A stretch of 64,000 nucleotides of DNA from Gammaproteobacteria bacterium (lineage in GTDB: Bacteria; Pseudomonadota; Gammaproteobacteria; Steroidobacterales; Foliamicaceae): positions 62,001 through 126,000 of the forward strand of contig VYBN01000011.1 in the NCBI GenBank assembly GCA_009844425.1, in the 5' to 3' direction. Below, piece after piece: positions 45,210 to 53,982 of the stretch (its first letter is position 1; each line of letters opens with the position of its first letter). Under the pieces are notes generated by a model. It was given only the letters and a program-made list of their open reading frames with translations. It was not told the origin of the DNA and did not search any database. The translations under genes were made by a program, and so were the position numbers.

Positions 45210-47384
45210 GTGCCGATTTCATTGCTCGCCCCGCTGGCTGCGGCCTGTATCGCGCCGGCGCAGTCCGGCATCTGGGAGGAGAGCCCCGGCGCCGATCTGG
45301 CATGCGAGATTGCCGCGCAGCGTTCGGACACCACGATCGGCCTTACCGCGCAAAACGGCATACGCTGGAAGGTCGGCGATCGCGTGGAATTCCTGGGCGA
45401 TGTGTCCTTCTGCCTGGGCAATAACAGGCTGGACGTGCGGAACGCCAGCCTGCTGCAGGACAGCAACCGGGTGGAATTCGGCGGAGAAGTGATGTATTCG
45501 GGGGACTCGGTCCGCGTGCGGGCCATGGACGCCACGCTCGACCTGAATCAGGACAGGCTCCGGTTCGGCTCCGCCGAGTACGCGCTGCGGGACAGCCTGG
45601 CGCGGGGCAGCGCCGAGGAAATCGTTCTGGACGCGCAGCAGGACCGTGTGCGCATGGAGGAAGTCAGCTACACGAGTTGCCTGCCCGGCCGCAACCACTG
45701 GGAACTGCGCGCCGGTTCGATAGAGGTGGAACAGGAGAATGGCTTCGGCCGGGCGCGGAGGATTCGCCTGGAACTGCTGGACGTGCCGATCCTGTACCTG
45801 CCGTCGCTGTCCTTTTCGGCCCGGGGCGCCCGCAAGTCGGGTTTCCTGGTGCCCGAGATCGGAAGCTCCAGCCGCCGGGGGCTGGAGCTGGACGCGCCCT
45901 GGTACTGGAACATGGCGCCCAACATGGACGCCACGTTCACGCCGCGCTACCTGTCGCGCCTGGGCTTTTTTGCCGGCGCCGAGTACCGCTACATCACGCG
46001 AAATTCGTCGGGCCGGATCGAACTCGGCTACCTGCCCCAGGACAAGCTGCGAAACCGCTCGCGCTACGACGTCAACCTGGAGACGCAGACCACCCTTTCC
46101 GACAGGTGGAGCCTGCTCGCCGATGGCCGCTGGGTGTCCGACGATCTCTACATCGAGGATATCGGGCGCGGTTTCTGGGAACAGGCCCAGACCCACCTGC
46201 GCCGGGAACTGGCGGCCACCTACAGCGGCGAGCGCATGGATGTCCTGTTCCGGGTGACCGGACACCAGGTCGTGCATCCCGACGTGGAGCGCCTGTTTCG
46301 CCCGCATGTGCGGCTGCCCGAGATCCGGTTGCACGGCCGGTGGCCGGAACTGCTGCCCCGGGTGGACGGGCGCCTGTGGATGGAAACGGGCTGGTTCGAG
46401 CATTCGCAAAGGACCTCGGGCGGCCGGGTCCATTTCGAACCGGAGTTGACGGCCCGCTACCGCGCGGGTCCGGTCGAGGTGAATCCGTCCCTGTCGCTGA
46501 TGGTGACCGGCTACCACGTGAAAGAACCGTTTCGGAATGATGCCGACAACTACTACCGGTTGTTGCCGATCGCGACCGTGGACGCCAGCGCCGGCCTCTG
46601 GCGGCGTTTCGGGTCGCAGGCGCTGGACGTGACGCTGCGTCCGCGGGCCATGCTGAGCATCATTCCCACGGTGAACCAGGACTATCTCCCGGTCTTCGAT
46701 ACGATCATTCCGGACTTCAATTACGTGCAGCTCTTCCGCCCCAACCGCTACCTGGGGTTCGACCGGGTCGGCGACTCGGTGCACCTGAGCGCGGGGGTCC
46801 AGGGCGTTCTGCAGCGCGGCTCCGACGGCAAGGAGCTGTTGCGCTTTACCCTGGGGCAGCGCTACAACTTCCGCGGACGCAAGGTCAGTCTCGAGGGGCT
46901 GAGTTCGCACGAGGACGCGGCCTCGGATTACATCGCCGAGTTCGCGTATGGCCTGGGCAAGGACTGGCAGGTGGACATGCGTTACCTGTGGGACGCCGAA
47001 ATCGACAACGCCAGCCGGTCCGAGATCGCCGTGCTCTACCGAAGGGACCCGCGCCGGACCGTGCGCCTGGCCTACCGCAGCCGCTGGGCGCGGACCGAGA
47101 ACGTGGACCTGGCGTTCCGGTGGGCCGTCAATGACCGGTGGACCGCGGTGGGCCGCTACAACTACTCGTTTGCCGAAGACGTGGAGCTGGAACGCTACCT
47201 CGGATTCGAATACGAGTCCTGCTGCATCAACGTCGCGTTGCTGTGGCGCAGGCATGTCGAGCGCGACGCCACGCTGGGCGGTGCGTCGGTCTATCTGCAG
47301 GTCACTCTGAAGGGCCTGACGAGCCTCGGAGGGGACGCCAGGGCGATGATCGAGCGTGGTATGCTCGGCTACCCCAGCCGCTGA
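45210..47384 (+). CDS. lptD: LPS-assembly outer-membrane protein LptD
   Basis: 724 residues from a GTG. It inserts lipopolysaccharide into the outer leaflet with LptE. A short signal precedes the OstA-like N-terminal domain (~residues 40-170), followed by a large beta-barrel with aromatic C-terminal strands. Four family cysteines are visible: one near the mature N-terminus (ADLACEIAAQ), one in VSYTSCLPGRNHW, and the pair in YESCCINVAL, matching the disulfide pattern of E. coli LptD. It begins the lptD-surA-pdxA-rsmA run and diverges from murU. Confidence 0.94.
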   Translation: MPISLLAPLAAACIAPAQSGIWEESPGADLACEIAAQRSDTTIGLTAQNGIRWKVGDRVEFLGDVSFCLGNNRLDVRNASLLQDSNRVEFGGEVMYSGDSVRVRAMDATLDLNQDRLRFGSAEYALRDSLARGSAEEIVLDAQQDRVRMEEVSYTSCLPGRNHWELRAGSIEVEQENGFGRARRIRLELLDVPILYLPSLSFSARGARKSGFLVPEIGSSSRRGLELDAPWYWNMAPNMDATFTPRYLSRLGFFAGAEYRYITRNSSGRIELGYLPQDKLRNRSRYDVNLETQTTLSDRWSLLADGRWVSDDLYIEDIGRGFWEQAQTHLRRELAATYSGERMDVLFRVTGHQVVHPDVERLFRPHVRLPEIRLHGRWPELLPRVDGRLWMETGWFEHSQRTSGGRVHFEPELTARYRAGPVEVNPSLSLMVTGYHVKEPFRNDADNYYRLLPIATVDASAGLWRRFGSQALDVTLRPRAMLSIIPTVNQDYLPVFDTIIPDFNYVQLFRPNRYLGFDRVGDSVHLSAGVQGVLQRGSDGKELLRFTLGQRYNFRGRKVSLEGLSSHEDAASDYIAEFAYGLGKDWQVDMRYLWDAEIDNASRSEIAVLYRRDPRRTVRLAYRSRWARTENVDLAFRWAVNDRWTAVGRYNYSFAEDVELERYLGFEYESCCINVALLWRRHVERDATLGGASVYLQVTLKGLTSLGGDARAMIERGMLGYPSR

Positions 47385-47429
47385 GTATCAGCCCCAGAAA
47401 CCGCCGTGATCCACGCACCGCCTGCCGGA

Positions 47430-47539
47430 GCAGTTTCCTCCCCCCCGTCCTTCAGGGAGTGTTGGAGGCAGGGATGCCGGAACCAAGCTCAATGGATGGA
47501 TTTATGCGTCTCCCGGAAGGACGGGGGGGAGGAAACTGC
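47430..47539 (+). repeat. Covarying hairpin element, copy D
   Basis: Arms 47430-47459 and 47510-47539 pair over 30 nt with one mismatch. The centre holds GGCAGGGATGCC (inner stem reversed relative to copies A and C) and ends ATGGATTTATGCGT. It lies at the 5' end of surA: the ATG at 47496 within the centre is the most probable surviving start of that frame. The TAAGCC/GGCGA flanks of other copies are absent here. Confidence 0.85.
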
Positions 47540-48839
47540 GCACCCGCGCACCCTGCGCGGCGCGCTGGTGCTGGTGTGTCTGGCGGTGGTTGCGGGGCCG
47601 GCGTGGGGGCAGCTCAGCGATGATGGCGAGTTTCTGGAAGGCATCGTGGCCGTGGTCAATGACGGCGTTGTCCTGACCAGTGAACTGGACCAGGAACTGG
47701 CTGGCGTGCGCGCGAACATTCGCGCCCAGGGCCTCAGGTCACCGCCCTCGGCGGTGCTCGAATCGCAGGTGCTGGAGCGGCTGGTTCTGCGGGAAATACA
47801 ACTGCAGCGCGCCAGACGCCTGGGCATCGAGATTTCCGACGAACAGGTCAACCGGGCGCTCGGCTTCGTGGCCCAGCAGAACGGGGTCGAGCTGAGCGAT
47901 CTTCCCGACGCGCTGGCCGATCAGGGCATCGAGTACGCCCGCTACCGCGAGGAGCTCAGGGCGCAGATCGAACTGGACACGCTCAGGCAACGCGACGTCG
48001 TTGCGCGGGTGTACCTCAACCCAAGGGAAGTGGACGATTTCCTGCGCGGCGCCGAAGCCGGAGAGGAGGCGAACCGGGAGTACCTGGTGTCGCACATTCT
48101 GATCGGCACGCCGCTCAACGCCACCGCGGGTCAGCGCGACGCGGCCCGCGAGCGCGCGGAGAGGTTGCGTGAACGCGTGCTGGAAGGGGAGAACTTCGCC
48201 GAACTGGCGATCGCCTATTCGGAGGCGCAGAATGCGCTGCAGGGCGGCAGCCTGGGCTGGCGCAAACGCAATGCGCTGCCCACGGCATTCGTCGCGCATG
48301 TTCTTCAGCTCGAACCCGGCGGCGTGGCCGAGCTGATCACCACGGGCAGCGGGGTGCACGTGGTGCGCCTGGACGAAACGCGCGGCGGGGACCCCATCAT
48401 TCAGGAGCAGTGGGAACTCAGGCACATACTGCTTCAGCCGAACGAGATACGCGACGACGACGCGACCCGCGGCGAGATCGCCGAGATTCGCGGGCAGATC
48501 CTGGCCGGTGAGAGCTTCGGCGCCCTGGCCCGCGCTTACTCCGCCGACCCCGGTTCCGCCGGCGAAGGCGGCATGCTCGGTTGGGTTTCTCCCGAGGACC
48601 TCGATCCCGCATTCGCCGCCGGCGTGGCGGAACTTGAGGGCGAAGAGATCAGCGAACCCATACGCAGCTCCTTCGGATGGCATATCGCGCAACGTTCCGG
48701 TACCCGCATGCAGGACGTGAGCGAGGACGTGCGCCGGCAGCGCGCCGCGCTGGCCTTGCGGGAACGCAAGGTGCAGGAGGAAACCCAGCTTTGGCTGCAA
48801 AGGCTGCGGGCCGAGGCGTTCGTGGAATACAAGAAGTAG
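47496..48839 (+). CDS. surA: Periplasmic chaperone / peptidyl-prolyl isomerase SurA
   Basis: 447 residues from the ATG at 47496; GTG 47406 would add 30 residues, all or mostly encoded by the hairpin element. The signal TLRGALVLVCLAVVAGPAWG is followed by the N-terminal chaperone domain starting GIVAVVNDGVVLTSELDQEL. Two parvulin domains follow (YLVSHILIGTPLN at ~215 and WELRHILLQPNE at ~320), then the C-terminal helix. SurA escorts outer-membrane proteins such as LptD, encoded just upstream. The first ~17 residues (MDLCVSRKDGG) are element-derived in either case. Confidence 0.92.
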   Translation: MDLCVSRKDGGEETAHPRTLRGALVLVCLAVVAGPAWGQLSDDGEFLEGIVAVVNDGVVLTSELDQELAGVRANIRAQGLRSPPSAVLESQVLERLVLREIQLQRARRLGIEISDEQVNRALGFVAQQNGVELSDLPDALADQGIEYARYREELRAQIELDTLRQRDVVARVYLNPREVDDFLRGAEAGEEANREYLVSHILIGTPLNATAGQRDAARERAERLRERVLEGENFAELAIAYSEAQNALQGGSLGWRKRNALPTAFVAHVLQLEPGGVAELITTGSGVHVVRLDETRGGDPIIQEQWELRHILLQPNEIRDDDATRGEIAEIRGQILAGESFGALARAYSADPGSAGEGGMLGWVSPEDLDPAFAAGVAELEGEEISEPIRSSFGWHIAQRSGTRMQDVSEDVRRQRAALALRERKVQEETQLWLQRLRAEAFVEYKK

Positions 48840-48857
48840 CAAGGGCCTGCAAGCACA

Positions 48858-49856
48858 ATGCGCTGCCCTAAACTGGCGGTCAGCGTGGGCGAACCGGCCG
48901 GAATCGGGCCGGACATCGTAATCAAGGCGGCCCGCGAACTGAGCCGGTTCAATACCGTGCTGCTCGCCGATCCGCGTGTGCTGCGCGAACGCGCGGAAAT
49001 GCTGGACCGCGACTTCCGGGCGCGTTCGTACGACCCCGGAGATCGGGCGCGCGGCCTGAGCGTCGCGCACATGCCGTTCGCTCATTCATGCCGGGCGGGC
49101 CGGGCGGATGCCCGCAACGCGCCGGCCGTGCTGGCGGCCCTGGAGCGGGGAGCGAAGGGGTGCCTGAGCGGCGAGTTCGATGCGCTCGTGACCGGACCGG
49201 TCAACAAGGCGCTGATGCGCAAGGCCGGACTCGATTTCATGGGACATACGGAATACCTGGCGCGGCTCAGCGGCGCACCCATGCCGGTCATGCTGCTGGC
49301 GGGCAAGACGGGGTCCGGTCGCACGCCGCTGAGGGTGGCCCTGGCCACGACCCATATTCCGTTGAGCGCGGTGCCCGGGGCCGTCACCCGCGAGCGCCTG
49401 GCGGCCGTCCTCGAAGTGCTGGTGCAGGGACTGAAGCGCGATTTCGGAATAGAGAAACCGCGGGTGGCGGTTCTCGGTCTCAATCCACACGCCGGGGAGG
49501 GTGGCGAACTGGGCGCCGAGGACCGCGATGTCGTGGCGCGGGCGATCGCGGAATTCGGCGATCCCGGCGTGACCGGTCCCTGGCCGGCCGACACGGCCTT
49601 CACGCGGGCCAATCTCGCCGGACAGGACGCGGTGCTGGCGATGTATCACGATCAGGGCTTGCCGGTGGTCAAGCACGCCGGTTTCGGCGCGACGGTGAAC
49701 GTGACGCTTGGTCTGCCGTTCGTGCGCACGTCCGTGGACCATGGCACGGCGTTCGATCTTGCCGGCACCGGGAAGGCCGACGAAGGCAGCCTTGTCCGGG
49801 CCGTGGAGGCGGCGGCGCGCATGGTGCGGCGCAGGACCGGTCACAAGCCGCAATGA
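48858..49856 (+). CDS. pdxA: 4-hydroxythreonine-4-phosphate dehydrogenase
   Basis: 332 residues. Pyridoxal phosphate pathway enzyme, metal- and NAD-dependent. Start AVSVGEPAGIGPDIVIKA, the metal-binding GHTEYLARLSG and TTHIPLSAVPGAVT, NPHAGEGGELGAEDRDVV, and the C-terminal MYHDQGLPVVKHAGFGATVN and TSVDHGTAFDLAG are all conserved. The stop overlaps the rsmA start (ATGA). Confidence 0.97.
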   Translation: MRCPKLAVSVGEPAGIGPDIVIKAARELSRFNTVLLADPRVLRERAEMLDRDFRARSYDPGDRARGLSVAHMPFAHSCRAGRADARNAPAVLAALERGAKGCLSGEFDALVTGPVNKALMRKAGLDFMGHTEYLARLSGAPMPVMLLAGKTGSGRTPLRVALATTHIPLSAVPGAVTRERLAAVLEVLVQGLKRDFGIEKPRVAVLGLNPHAGEGGELGAEDRDVVARAIAEFGDPGVTGPWPADTAFTRANLAGQDAVLAMYHDQGLPVVKHAGFGATVNVTLGLPFVRTSVDHGTAFDLAGTGKADEGSLVRAVEAAARMVRRRTGHKPQ

Positions 49857-50623
49857 AGCGGCGGCCCAGGCTGGGGCAGCACTTCCTTACCGACGCCTCG
49901 GTCATTCAGCAGATCATCTCGACGGCGGCGCCCGGCGCCGGCGAACACTTCGTGGAGATCGGTCCGGGTCGCGGTGCGCTGACCGGGCCCCTGCTCTCGC
50001 GGGGCGCGGTCGTTCACGCCGTCGAGATCGATCCGGCGCTGGCGCAGGAACTGCGCGAGCGTTTCCCCCACGAGCGGCTGAGCGTGCACCTGGCGGACGC
50101 GCTGGAGTTCGATTATTCGGCGCTGGAGGGCATCGGGGTTCCCGATGCGCGCCTGCGCCTGATCGGCAATCTGCCCTATTACCTGAGCACGCCCCTGCTG
50201 TTCCGCCTGCTTCAGAGCGCGGCCGGGTTCCGCGACATGACCGTCATGCTGCAGCGCGAGGTGGCCGAGCGGCTGTGCGCGTCTCCGGGCAGCGGCCGCT
50301 ACGGCCGCCTGTCGGTCACGGCGGCGGCCCGCTGCCACGCCGAACCGTGCTTTTCCGTTGCGCCCCGCGCGTTCGAACCCCGCCCCAGGGTGCATTCCAT
50401 GGTGGTCAGGCTGACGCCGAATTCGCGCTACCGCATCCGCCGCCCCGACGCCTTCGATCGCGTGGTGCGCCAGGCCTTCTCGCAGCGCCGAAAGACCATC
50501 GCCAACGCCCTGCGCGGCCTGGCGAACAAAGAGCAGATCACCGCCGCCGGCATCGACCCCACCCAACGCCCCGAACAAATCCCCGTGAAAGCGTATCTAC
50601 GCCTTTCCGAGCACCTCGACTAG
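49853..50623 (+). CDS. rsmA: 16S rRNA dimethyladenosine transferase RsmA
   Basis: 256 residues. It dimethylates the two adenines in helix 45 of 16S rRNA (positions 1518/1519 in E. coli). Motifs: PRLGQHFLTDASV, FVEIGPGRGALTGPLL (SAM binding), and the catalytic NLPYYLSTPLLFR. The C-terminal RRKTIANALRG is typical. It is coupled to pdxA and followed 13 bp later by hairpin elements F and E, then by convergent apaH. Confidence 0.97.
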   Translation: MKRRPRLGQHFLTDASVIQQIISTAAPGAGEHFVEIGPGRGALTGPLLSRGAVVHAVEIDPALAQELRERFPHERLSVHLADALEFDYSALEGIGVPDARLRLIGNLPYYLSTPLLFRLLQSAAGFRDMTVMLQREVAERLCASPGSGRYGRLSVTAAARCHAEPCFSVAPRAFEPRPRVHSMVVRLTPNSRYRIRRPDAFDRVVRQAFSQRRKTIANALRGLANKEQITAAGIDPTQRPEQIPVKAYLRLSEHLD

Positions 50624-50635
50624 CCGCAGTCCCTC

Positions 50636-50744
50636 GGTTTCTCTTGCACCCCGGTTCCGGGAACCGCCAGCAAGCACATCCCTGTGGGCTCGGCGTCGGC
50701 ATCCATGCCTCCGACGTTCCCGGAACAGGGGCGCAAGAGAAACC
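50636..50744 (-). repeat. Covarying hairpin element, copy F
   Basis: Arms 50636-50663 and 50717-50744 pair over 28 nt with two mismatches. On the minus strand the centre has the inner hairpin GGCATGGATGCC, extended by CGTCGG/CCGACG, and a second small hairpin CACA/TGTG. The outer flank GCTAAAGG matches the consensus. It is the most divergent copy, separated by 34 bp from copy E in the opposite orientation. Confidence 0.75.
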
Positions 50745-50778
50745 TTTAGCTGACGGCGCCGCGAGCGTGTCGGCGTAA

Positions 50779-50885
50779 GCCCTACTTTGGCCCCCTTCCT
50801 CTGGGGGTATTGGAGGCAGGGATGCCGGAGCAAGCTCCATGGATGGATTCATGCGTCCCCCGGAGGAAGGGGGCCAAAGTAGGGC
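50779..50885 (+). repeat. Covarying hairpin element, copy E
   Basis: Arms 50779-50807 and 50857-50885 pair over 29 nt with one T/G pair at the same place as in copy C. The centre has GGCAGGGATGCC and TCCATGGATGGA and ends ATGCGT. Left flank GTAA, right flank GAGATCGAAGCG. It lies between rsmA/element F and the stop of convergent apaH. Confidence 0.88.
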
Positions 50886-50897
50886 GAGATCGAAGCG

Positions 50898-51668
50898 TCA
50901 AACGCAGGGCAGGCTGACGCACTGGGGTGGGCCATCCAGCCGGACCGCGGAGAGCGCCCTGCCCCAGACGCAGCCCGAATCCAACGCAATATGCCGATCG
51001 GTAACGAAGCACCCCAGCGCCGACCAGTGCCCAAACACGACCCGGCACCCGGACGGCAGTCTCCCCGCACGCGTGAACCAGGGAGCGAGATAGGGCGGCT
51101 GCCCGCCGGGCGGCCCCTTGTAGGAAAAATCCAGCCGGCCCCGCGCATCCACCATCCGCATCCGCGTGAAGGCGTTGACGATCATGCGCAGGCGCCGGGT
51201 TCCCGATAGCCCGTCCTGCCAGCAGTTGGGCGCGTTTCCGTACATCTCGGCCAGGAAGTCCCGATAGTGCGCCCCCCGCAGAACGCTCTCCACCTCCGCC
51301 GCTCGCGCCAGCGCCTGCTCCAGGCCCCAGCCGGGCAATACCCCGGCATGCACCAGCAGGCAGTTCAGGTCCCGGTCGAAATGCGCCAGCGGCCGCCGGC
51401 GCAGCCATTCGGCATGCGCGCTCACCTCGGAGTACCGTTCGTGGGCCTGTTGCGCCAGCCAGTGCAGGTCGTGGTTGCCGAGCACGATGATGGCCGAGTC
51501 CTCCAGTTCGCGAACCCGCGTCAGCACGCCCTCCGAGTCCGGCCCGCGGTTGACCAAGTCTCCGCAGAACCAGAGCCGGTCGCGCCCCGGCTCGAACCCG
51601 ATCCGGTTCAGCAGCGCATTCAGGGGTTCGAGACACCCCTGCACATCCCCCACCGCCCATACCGCCAC
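50898..51668 (-). CDS. apaH: Bis(5'-nucleosyl)-tetraphosphatase, symmetrical
   Basis: 256 residues. It hydrolyses Ap4A to two ADP. Metallophosphatase motifs: VWAVGDVQGCLEPL, FCGDLVNRGPDSEGVL, VLGNHDLHWLA, LVHAGVLPGW and VVFGHWSALG. In E. coli it follows apaG on the rsmA strand; here apaH and apaG face rsmA, as if that block had been inverted. Hairpin elements border it on both sides (F and E, H). Confidence 0.96.
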   Translation of the reverse strand: MAVWAVGDVQGCLEPLNALLNRIGFEPGRDRLWFCGDLVNRGPDSEGVLTRVRELEDSAIIVLGNHDLHWLAQQAHERYSEVSAHAEWLRRRPLAHFDRDLNCLLVHAGVLPGWGLEQALARAAEVESVLRGAHYRDFLAEMYGNAPNCWQDGLSGTRRLRMIVNAFTRMRMVDARGRLDFSYKGPPGGQPPYLAPWFTRAGRLPSGCRVVFGHWSALGCFVTDRHIALDSGCVWGRALSAVRLDGPPQCVSLPCV

Positions 51669-51692
51669 TTAGCCCACCCTGAAAGCAGTGCT

Positions 51693-51824
51693 CCGCCTGT
51701 CCCTGCACCGCCCCTTCCGGGAGACGCATGAATCCATCCATGGAGCTTGGTTCGTTCGCGCCGGGACAGCGGCGCTCACCCCTGCCTCCAACACTCCCGG
51801 AAGGGGCGGTGCAGGGACAGGCGG
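51693..51824 (-). repeat. Covarying hairpin element, copy H (enlarged centre)
   Basis: Arms 51693-51723 and 51794-51824 are perfect 31-nt complements, the longest of the set. On the minus strand the 70-nt centre starts TGTTGGAGGCAGGGGTGAGC and ends GATGGATTCATGCGT. It carries about 20 extra bases where other copies have the short inner hairpin (GATGCC). It lies between the start of apaH and the stop of apaG. Confidence 0.85.
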
Positions 51825-51832
51825 GCAACCAC

Positions 51833-52204
51833 TCAGTGGAGGACGCCGGGGGTCTGAAGGCGGAAGATGGGTATCGGCGCCTTGAAGTCCTGGCCGCCGT
51901 CGGTGACCATGCCGTAGCTGCCCTGCATCGTCCCGAACGGCGTGTCGATAATCGCGCCGCTCGTGTAGCGGTGGCTCTCGCCCGGGAGCAGCCGGGGCTG
52001 CTCGCCCACCACGCCGTCCCCGAACACCTCCTCCACGTGCCCGTTGCCGTCGGTGATGATCCAGTGCCGCGTCAGCAGCCGGGCGGGCTCCCCGCCCCGG
52101 TTCAAGATCGTGATCGTGTAGCTGAATACGTAGCGGTCGCCCTGCGAATCCTGCCCCAGGTAGGCCGGCTCAACCTCGACGTGAATGTCCTCGCCCGAGA
52201 TCAT
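51833..52204 (-). CDS. apaG: ApaG protein
   Basis: 123 residues with the immunoglobulin-like ApaG fold: DIHVEVEPAYLGQDSQ, FSYTITILNRG, LLTRHWIITDGNGHVEEVFG, GVVGEQPRLLPGESHRYTSG and GTMQGSYGMV are all conserved. It is involved in Co2+ resistance and Mg2+ efflux in enterobacteria through an unclear mechanism. The start overlaps the stop of the DUF1838-like gene (ATGA), an unusual operon partner. Confidence 0.95.
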   Translation of the reverse strand: MISGEDIHVEVEPAYLGQDSQGDRYVFSYTITILNRGGEPARLLTRHWIITDGNGHVEEVFGDGVVGEQPRLLPGESHRYTSGAIIDTPFGTMQGSYGMVTDGGQDFKAPIPIFRLQTPGVLH

Positions 52205-53151
52205 TCTTCCGGCTCGACCGACGCGGGCGTTCGGTTCTTCATGAATTCCACCATGTCGTCCCTCACCTCGGTCCAGTTCTCGAGGTCGAACATTTCCGGC
52301 GCGTGCTCCTCCAGGGTGCCGCGCAGGTTGGCGGGCATCTCGTCGAGACTGTCCAGTTTGCAGCCGTAGCCTCGGGAGAGCTGGCGCCCGGGCCGCTGGC
52401 CCATCAGCATCCAGTGGTTCCAGTTCAGGGTTTCCTGGTAGTGGCTGATTGCCGGCGCCCTGGACAGTTCCGGGTTCTCGACGTCGGCGAGTTCCGCCAT
52501 CAGGAACATGAACGAGTCCCAGTGAAAGATGGGCCCCACCGAGGCCTTGGGCCAGACTTCCGGACGCAGCGGGTTGGGAAACCTGAATTGCGAGCGAATC
52601 GGAATGAACAGCCTGCCGCCCACCGTCCACCATTCCATGTTCTTCGGCTTCATCGTTGCCGTCTCGTCGGTGATCGTTCCTTCCAGCGTGTTCTCGACGG
52701 TGATCGGCCCGGTGAAGTAGTGCTGGACTTCGACCGTTTCTCCGGTGTAGATGTTGTCCCACTCTTCGATCACCTCGTCGGTGTCGAAGCGGGTAAAGAG
52801 CGCCGTTTCGTTCATCGTGGCCACGTACTTGTGCTCTTCCGCCTGCCGCCAGCGGGTCACGTTGTAGTTGATCATGCTGAACAGCGGCTCAAGGTTGCCC
52901 TCGTGGACATAGCCCCAGACGTGACCGCGCGAGACGCGGTGCACCGTTTCCTCGGCCAGAGACCCGAACACCTTGACCCGTGCGCGAAAGCGCGCAACGG
53001 GGTCGTTGAGGTCCAGCGGTTCGCGTGGAACGCCTTGCTCGGCCGCGCATCCGGACAGCGCCGGCGCGCCCAGCGCGCCCGCTCCCAGGCCCTTCAGGAT
53101 CGTGCGCCTGTCGAGGCCGGATTGGTTCACGGGGTCTGGCTTGTTGCTCAT
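52201..53151 (-). CDS. DUF1838-family Tat-exported protein
   Basis: 316 residues from ATG 53151, preceded by AGGAG. The Tat signal LDRRTILKGLGAGALGAP is followed by a Cys-containing lipobox-like SGCAAEQ. The body matches DUF1838: VWGYVHEGNLEPLFSMINYN, HKYVATMNETALFTRFDTDE and NWNHWMLMGQRPGRQLSRGY. The family is frequent in marine and soil bacteria and has no known function. It is coupled to apaG downstream and lies 24 bp after thyA, an odd position among housekeeping genes. Confidence 0.85.
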   Translation of the reverse strand: MSNKPDPVNQSGLDRRTILKGLGAGALGAPALSGCAAEQGVPREPLDLNDPVARFRARVKVFGSLAEETVHRVSRGHVWGYVHEGNLEPLFSMINYNVTRWRQAEEHKYVATMNETALFTRFDTDEVIEEWDNIYTGETVEVQHYFTGPITVENTLEGTITDETATMKPKNMEWWTVGGRLFIPIRSQFRFPNPLRPEVWPKASVGPIFHWDSFMFLMAELADVENPELSRAPAISHYQETLNWNHWMLMGQRPGRQLSRGYGCKLDSLDEMPANLRGTLEEHAPEMFDLENWTEVRDDMVEFMKNRTPASVEPEE

Positions 53152-53174
53152 CTTGTTCTCCTGTCTGATGTACT

Positions 53175-53969
53175 TCATACCGAAATAGGCGCCGGAATAT
53201 GGGGGTGCGGATCGTAGCCGATCAGCTCGAAGTCGGTTTCCACGTAGTCGTCGATGGATACTCGTCCCGCCCTGATCCTGAGTTCGGGAAGGGGGCGCGG
53301 TTCGCGGGACAGTTGCTCGCGTGCCTGTTCCCAGTGGTTGCTGTAGAGGTGGCAGTCGCCGCCGGTCCAGACGAAATCTCCGGGTTCCAGCGCCGTCTGT
53401 TCCGCCATCATGGAAAGCAGCAGGGCATACGATGCGATATTGAAGGGAACGCCCAGGAACAGGTCGGCGCTGCGCTGGTAAAGCTGGCCCGACAGCCTGC
53501 CGCCGCTGACGTGCAGTTGCAGCAGCATGTGGCAGGGCGGAAGTTTCATTCGCGGGATCTCGGCTACGTTCCAGGCGTTGATGATGATTCTTCGGGAGTG
53601 AGGGTCGTTTCGGATCATTTCCAGGGCCTGTTCCACCTGGTCGATCGCGCCGCCGTTGCCGTCCGGCCAGCGCCGCCATTGCGCCCCGTAAACCGGCCCC
53701 AGGTTGCCGTCCTCGTCGGCCCACTCGTTCCAGATCTTCACGCCGCGCTCCTGCAGCCAGCGCACGTTGGTGCCGCCGCGCAGGAACCACAGCAGTTCGA
53801 CCGCGATCACCCGCAGCGGAAGCCTCTTGGTGGTGAGCATCGGAAAGCCGGCGGCCAGGTCGAAGCGGAGCTGCCGCCCGAACAGCGCCCGGGTGCCCGT
53901 GCCGGTGCGGTCGCGGCGCTCGGTTCCGGTTTCCAGCACCTCCTCGAGAAGACTGAGGTATTGCCGCAT
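53175..53969 (-). CDS. thyA: Thymidylate synthase
   Basis: 264 residues, the standard short-form length. It methylates dUMP to dTMP with methylenetetrahydrofolate. The catalytic Cys is in [13 protein letters not shown]. Also present: [20 protein letters not shown], the dUMP-binding [33 protein letters not shown] and the end [13 protein letters not shown]. It follows lgt as in enterobacteria. Confidence 0.97.
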   Translation of the reverse strand: MRQYLSLLEEVLETGTERRDRTGTGTRALFGRQLRFDLAAGFPMLTTKRLPLRVIAVELLWFLRGGTNVRWLQERGVKIWNEWADEDGNLGPVYGAQWRRWPDGNGGAIDQVEQALEMIRNDPHSRRIIINAWNVAEIPRMKLPPCHMLLQLHVSGGRLSGQLYQRSADLFLGVPFNIASYALLLSMMAEQTALEPGDFVWTGGDCHLYSNHWEQAREQLSREPRPLPELRIRAGRVSIDDYVETDFELIGYDPHPHIPAPISV

Positions 53970-53982
53970 GCGCCTATACCGG

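Noticed and set aside
50782-51828. A 348-codon minus-strand frame containing MDGFMRLPEG, considered as a gene encoded by hairpin elements.
   Set aside because: It is out of phase with apaH over most of its length; the MDGFMRLPE peptide only reflects the conserved element centre.
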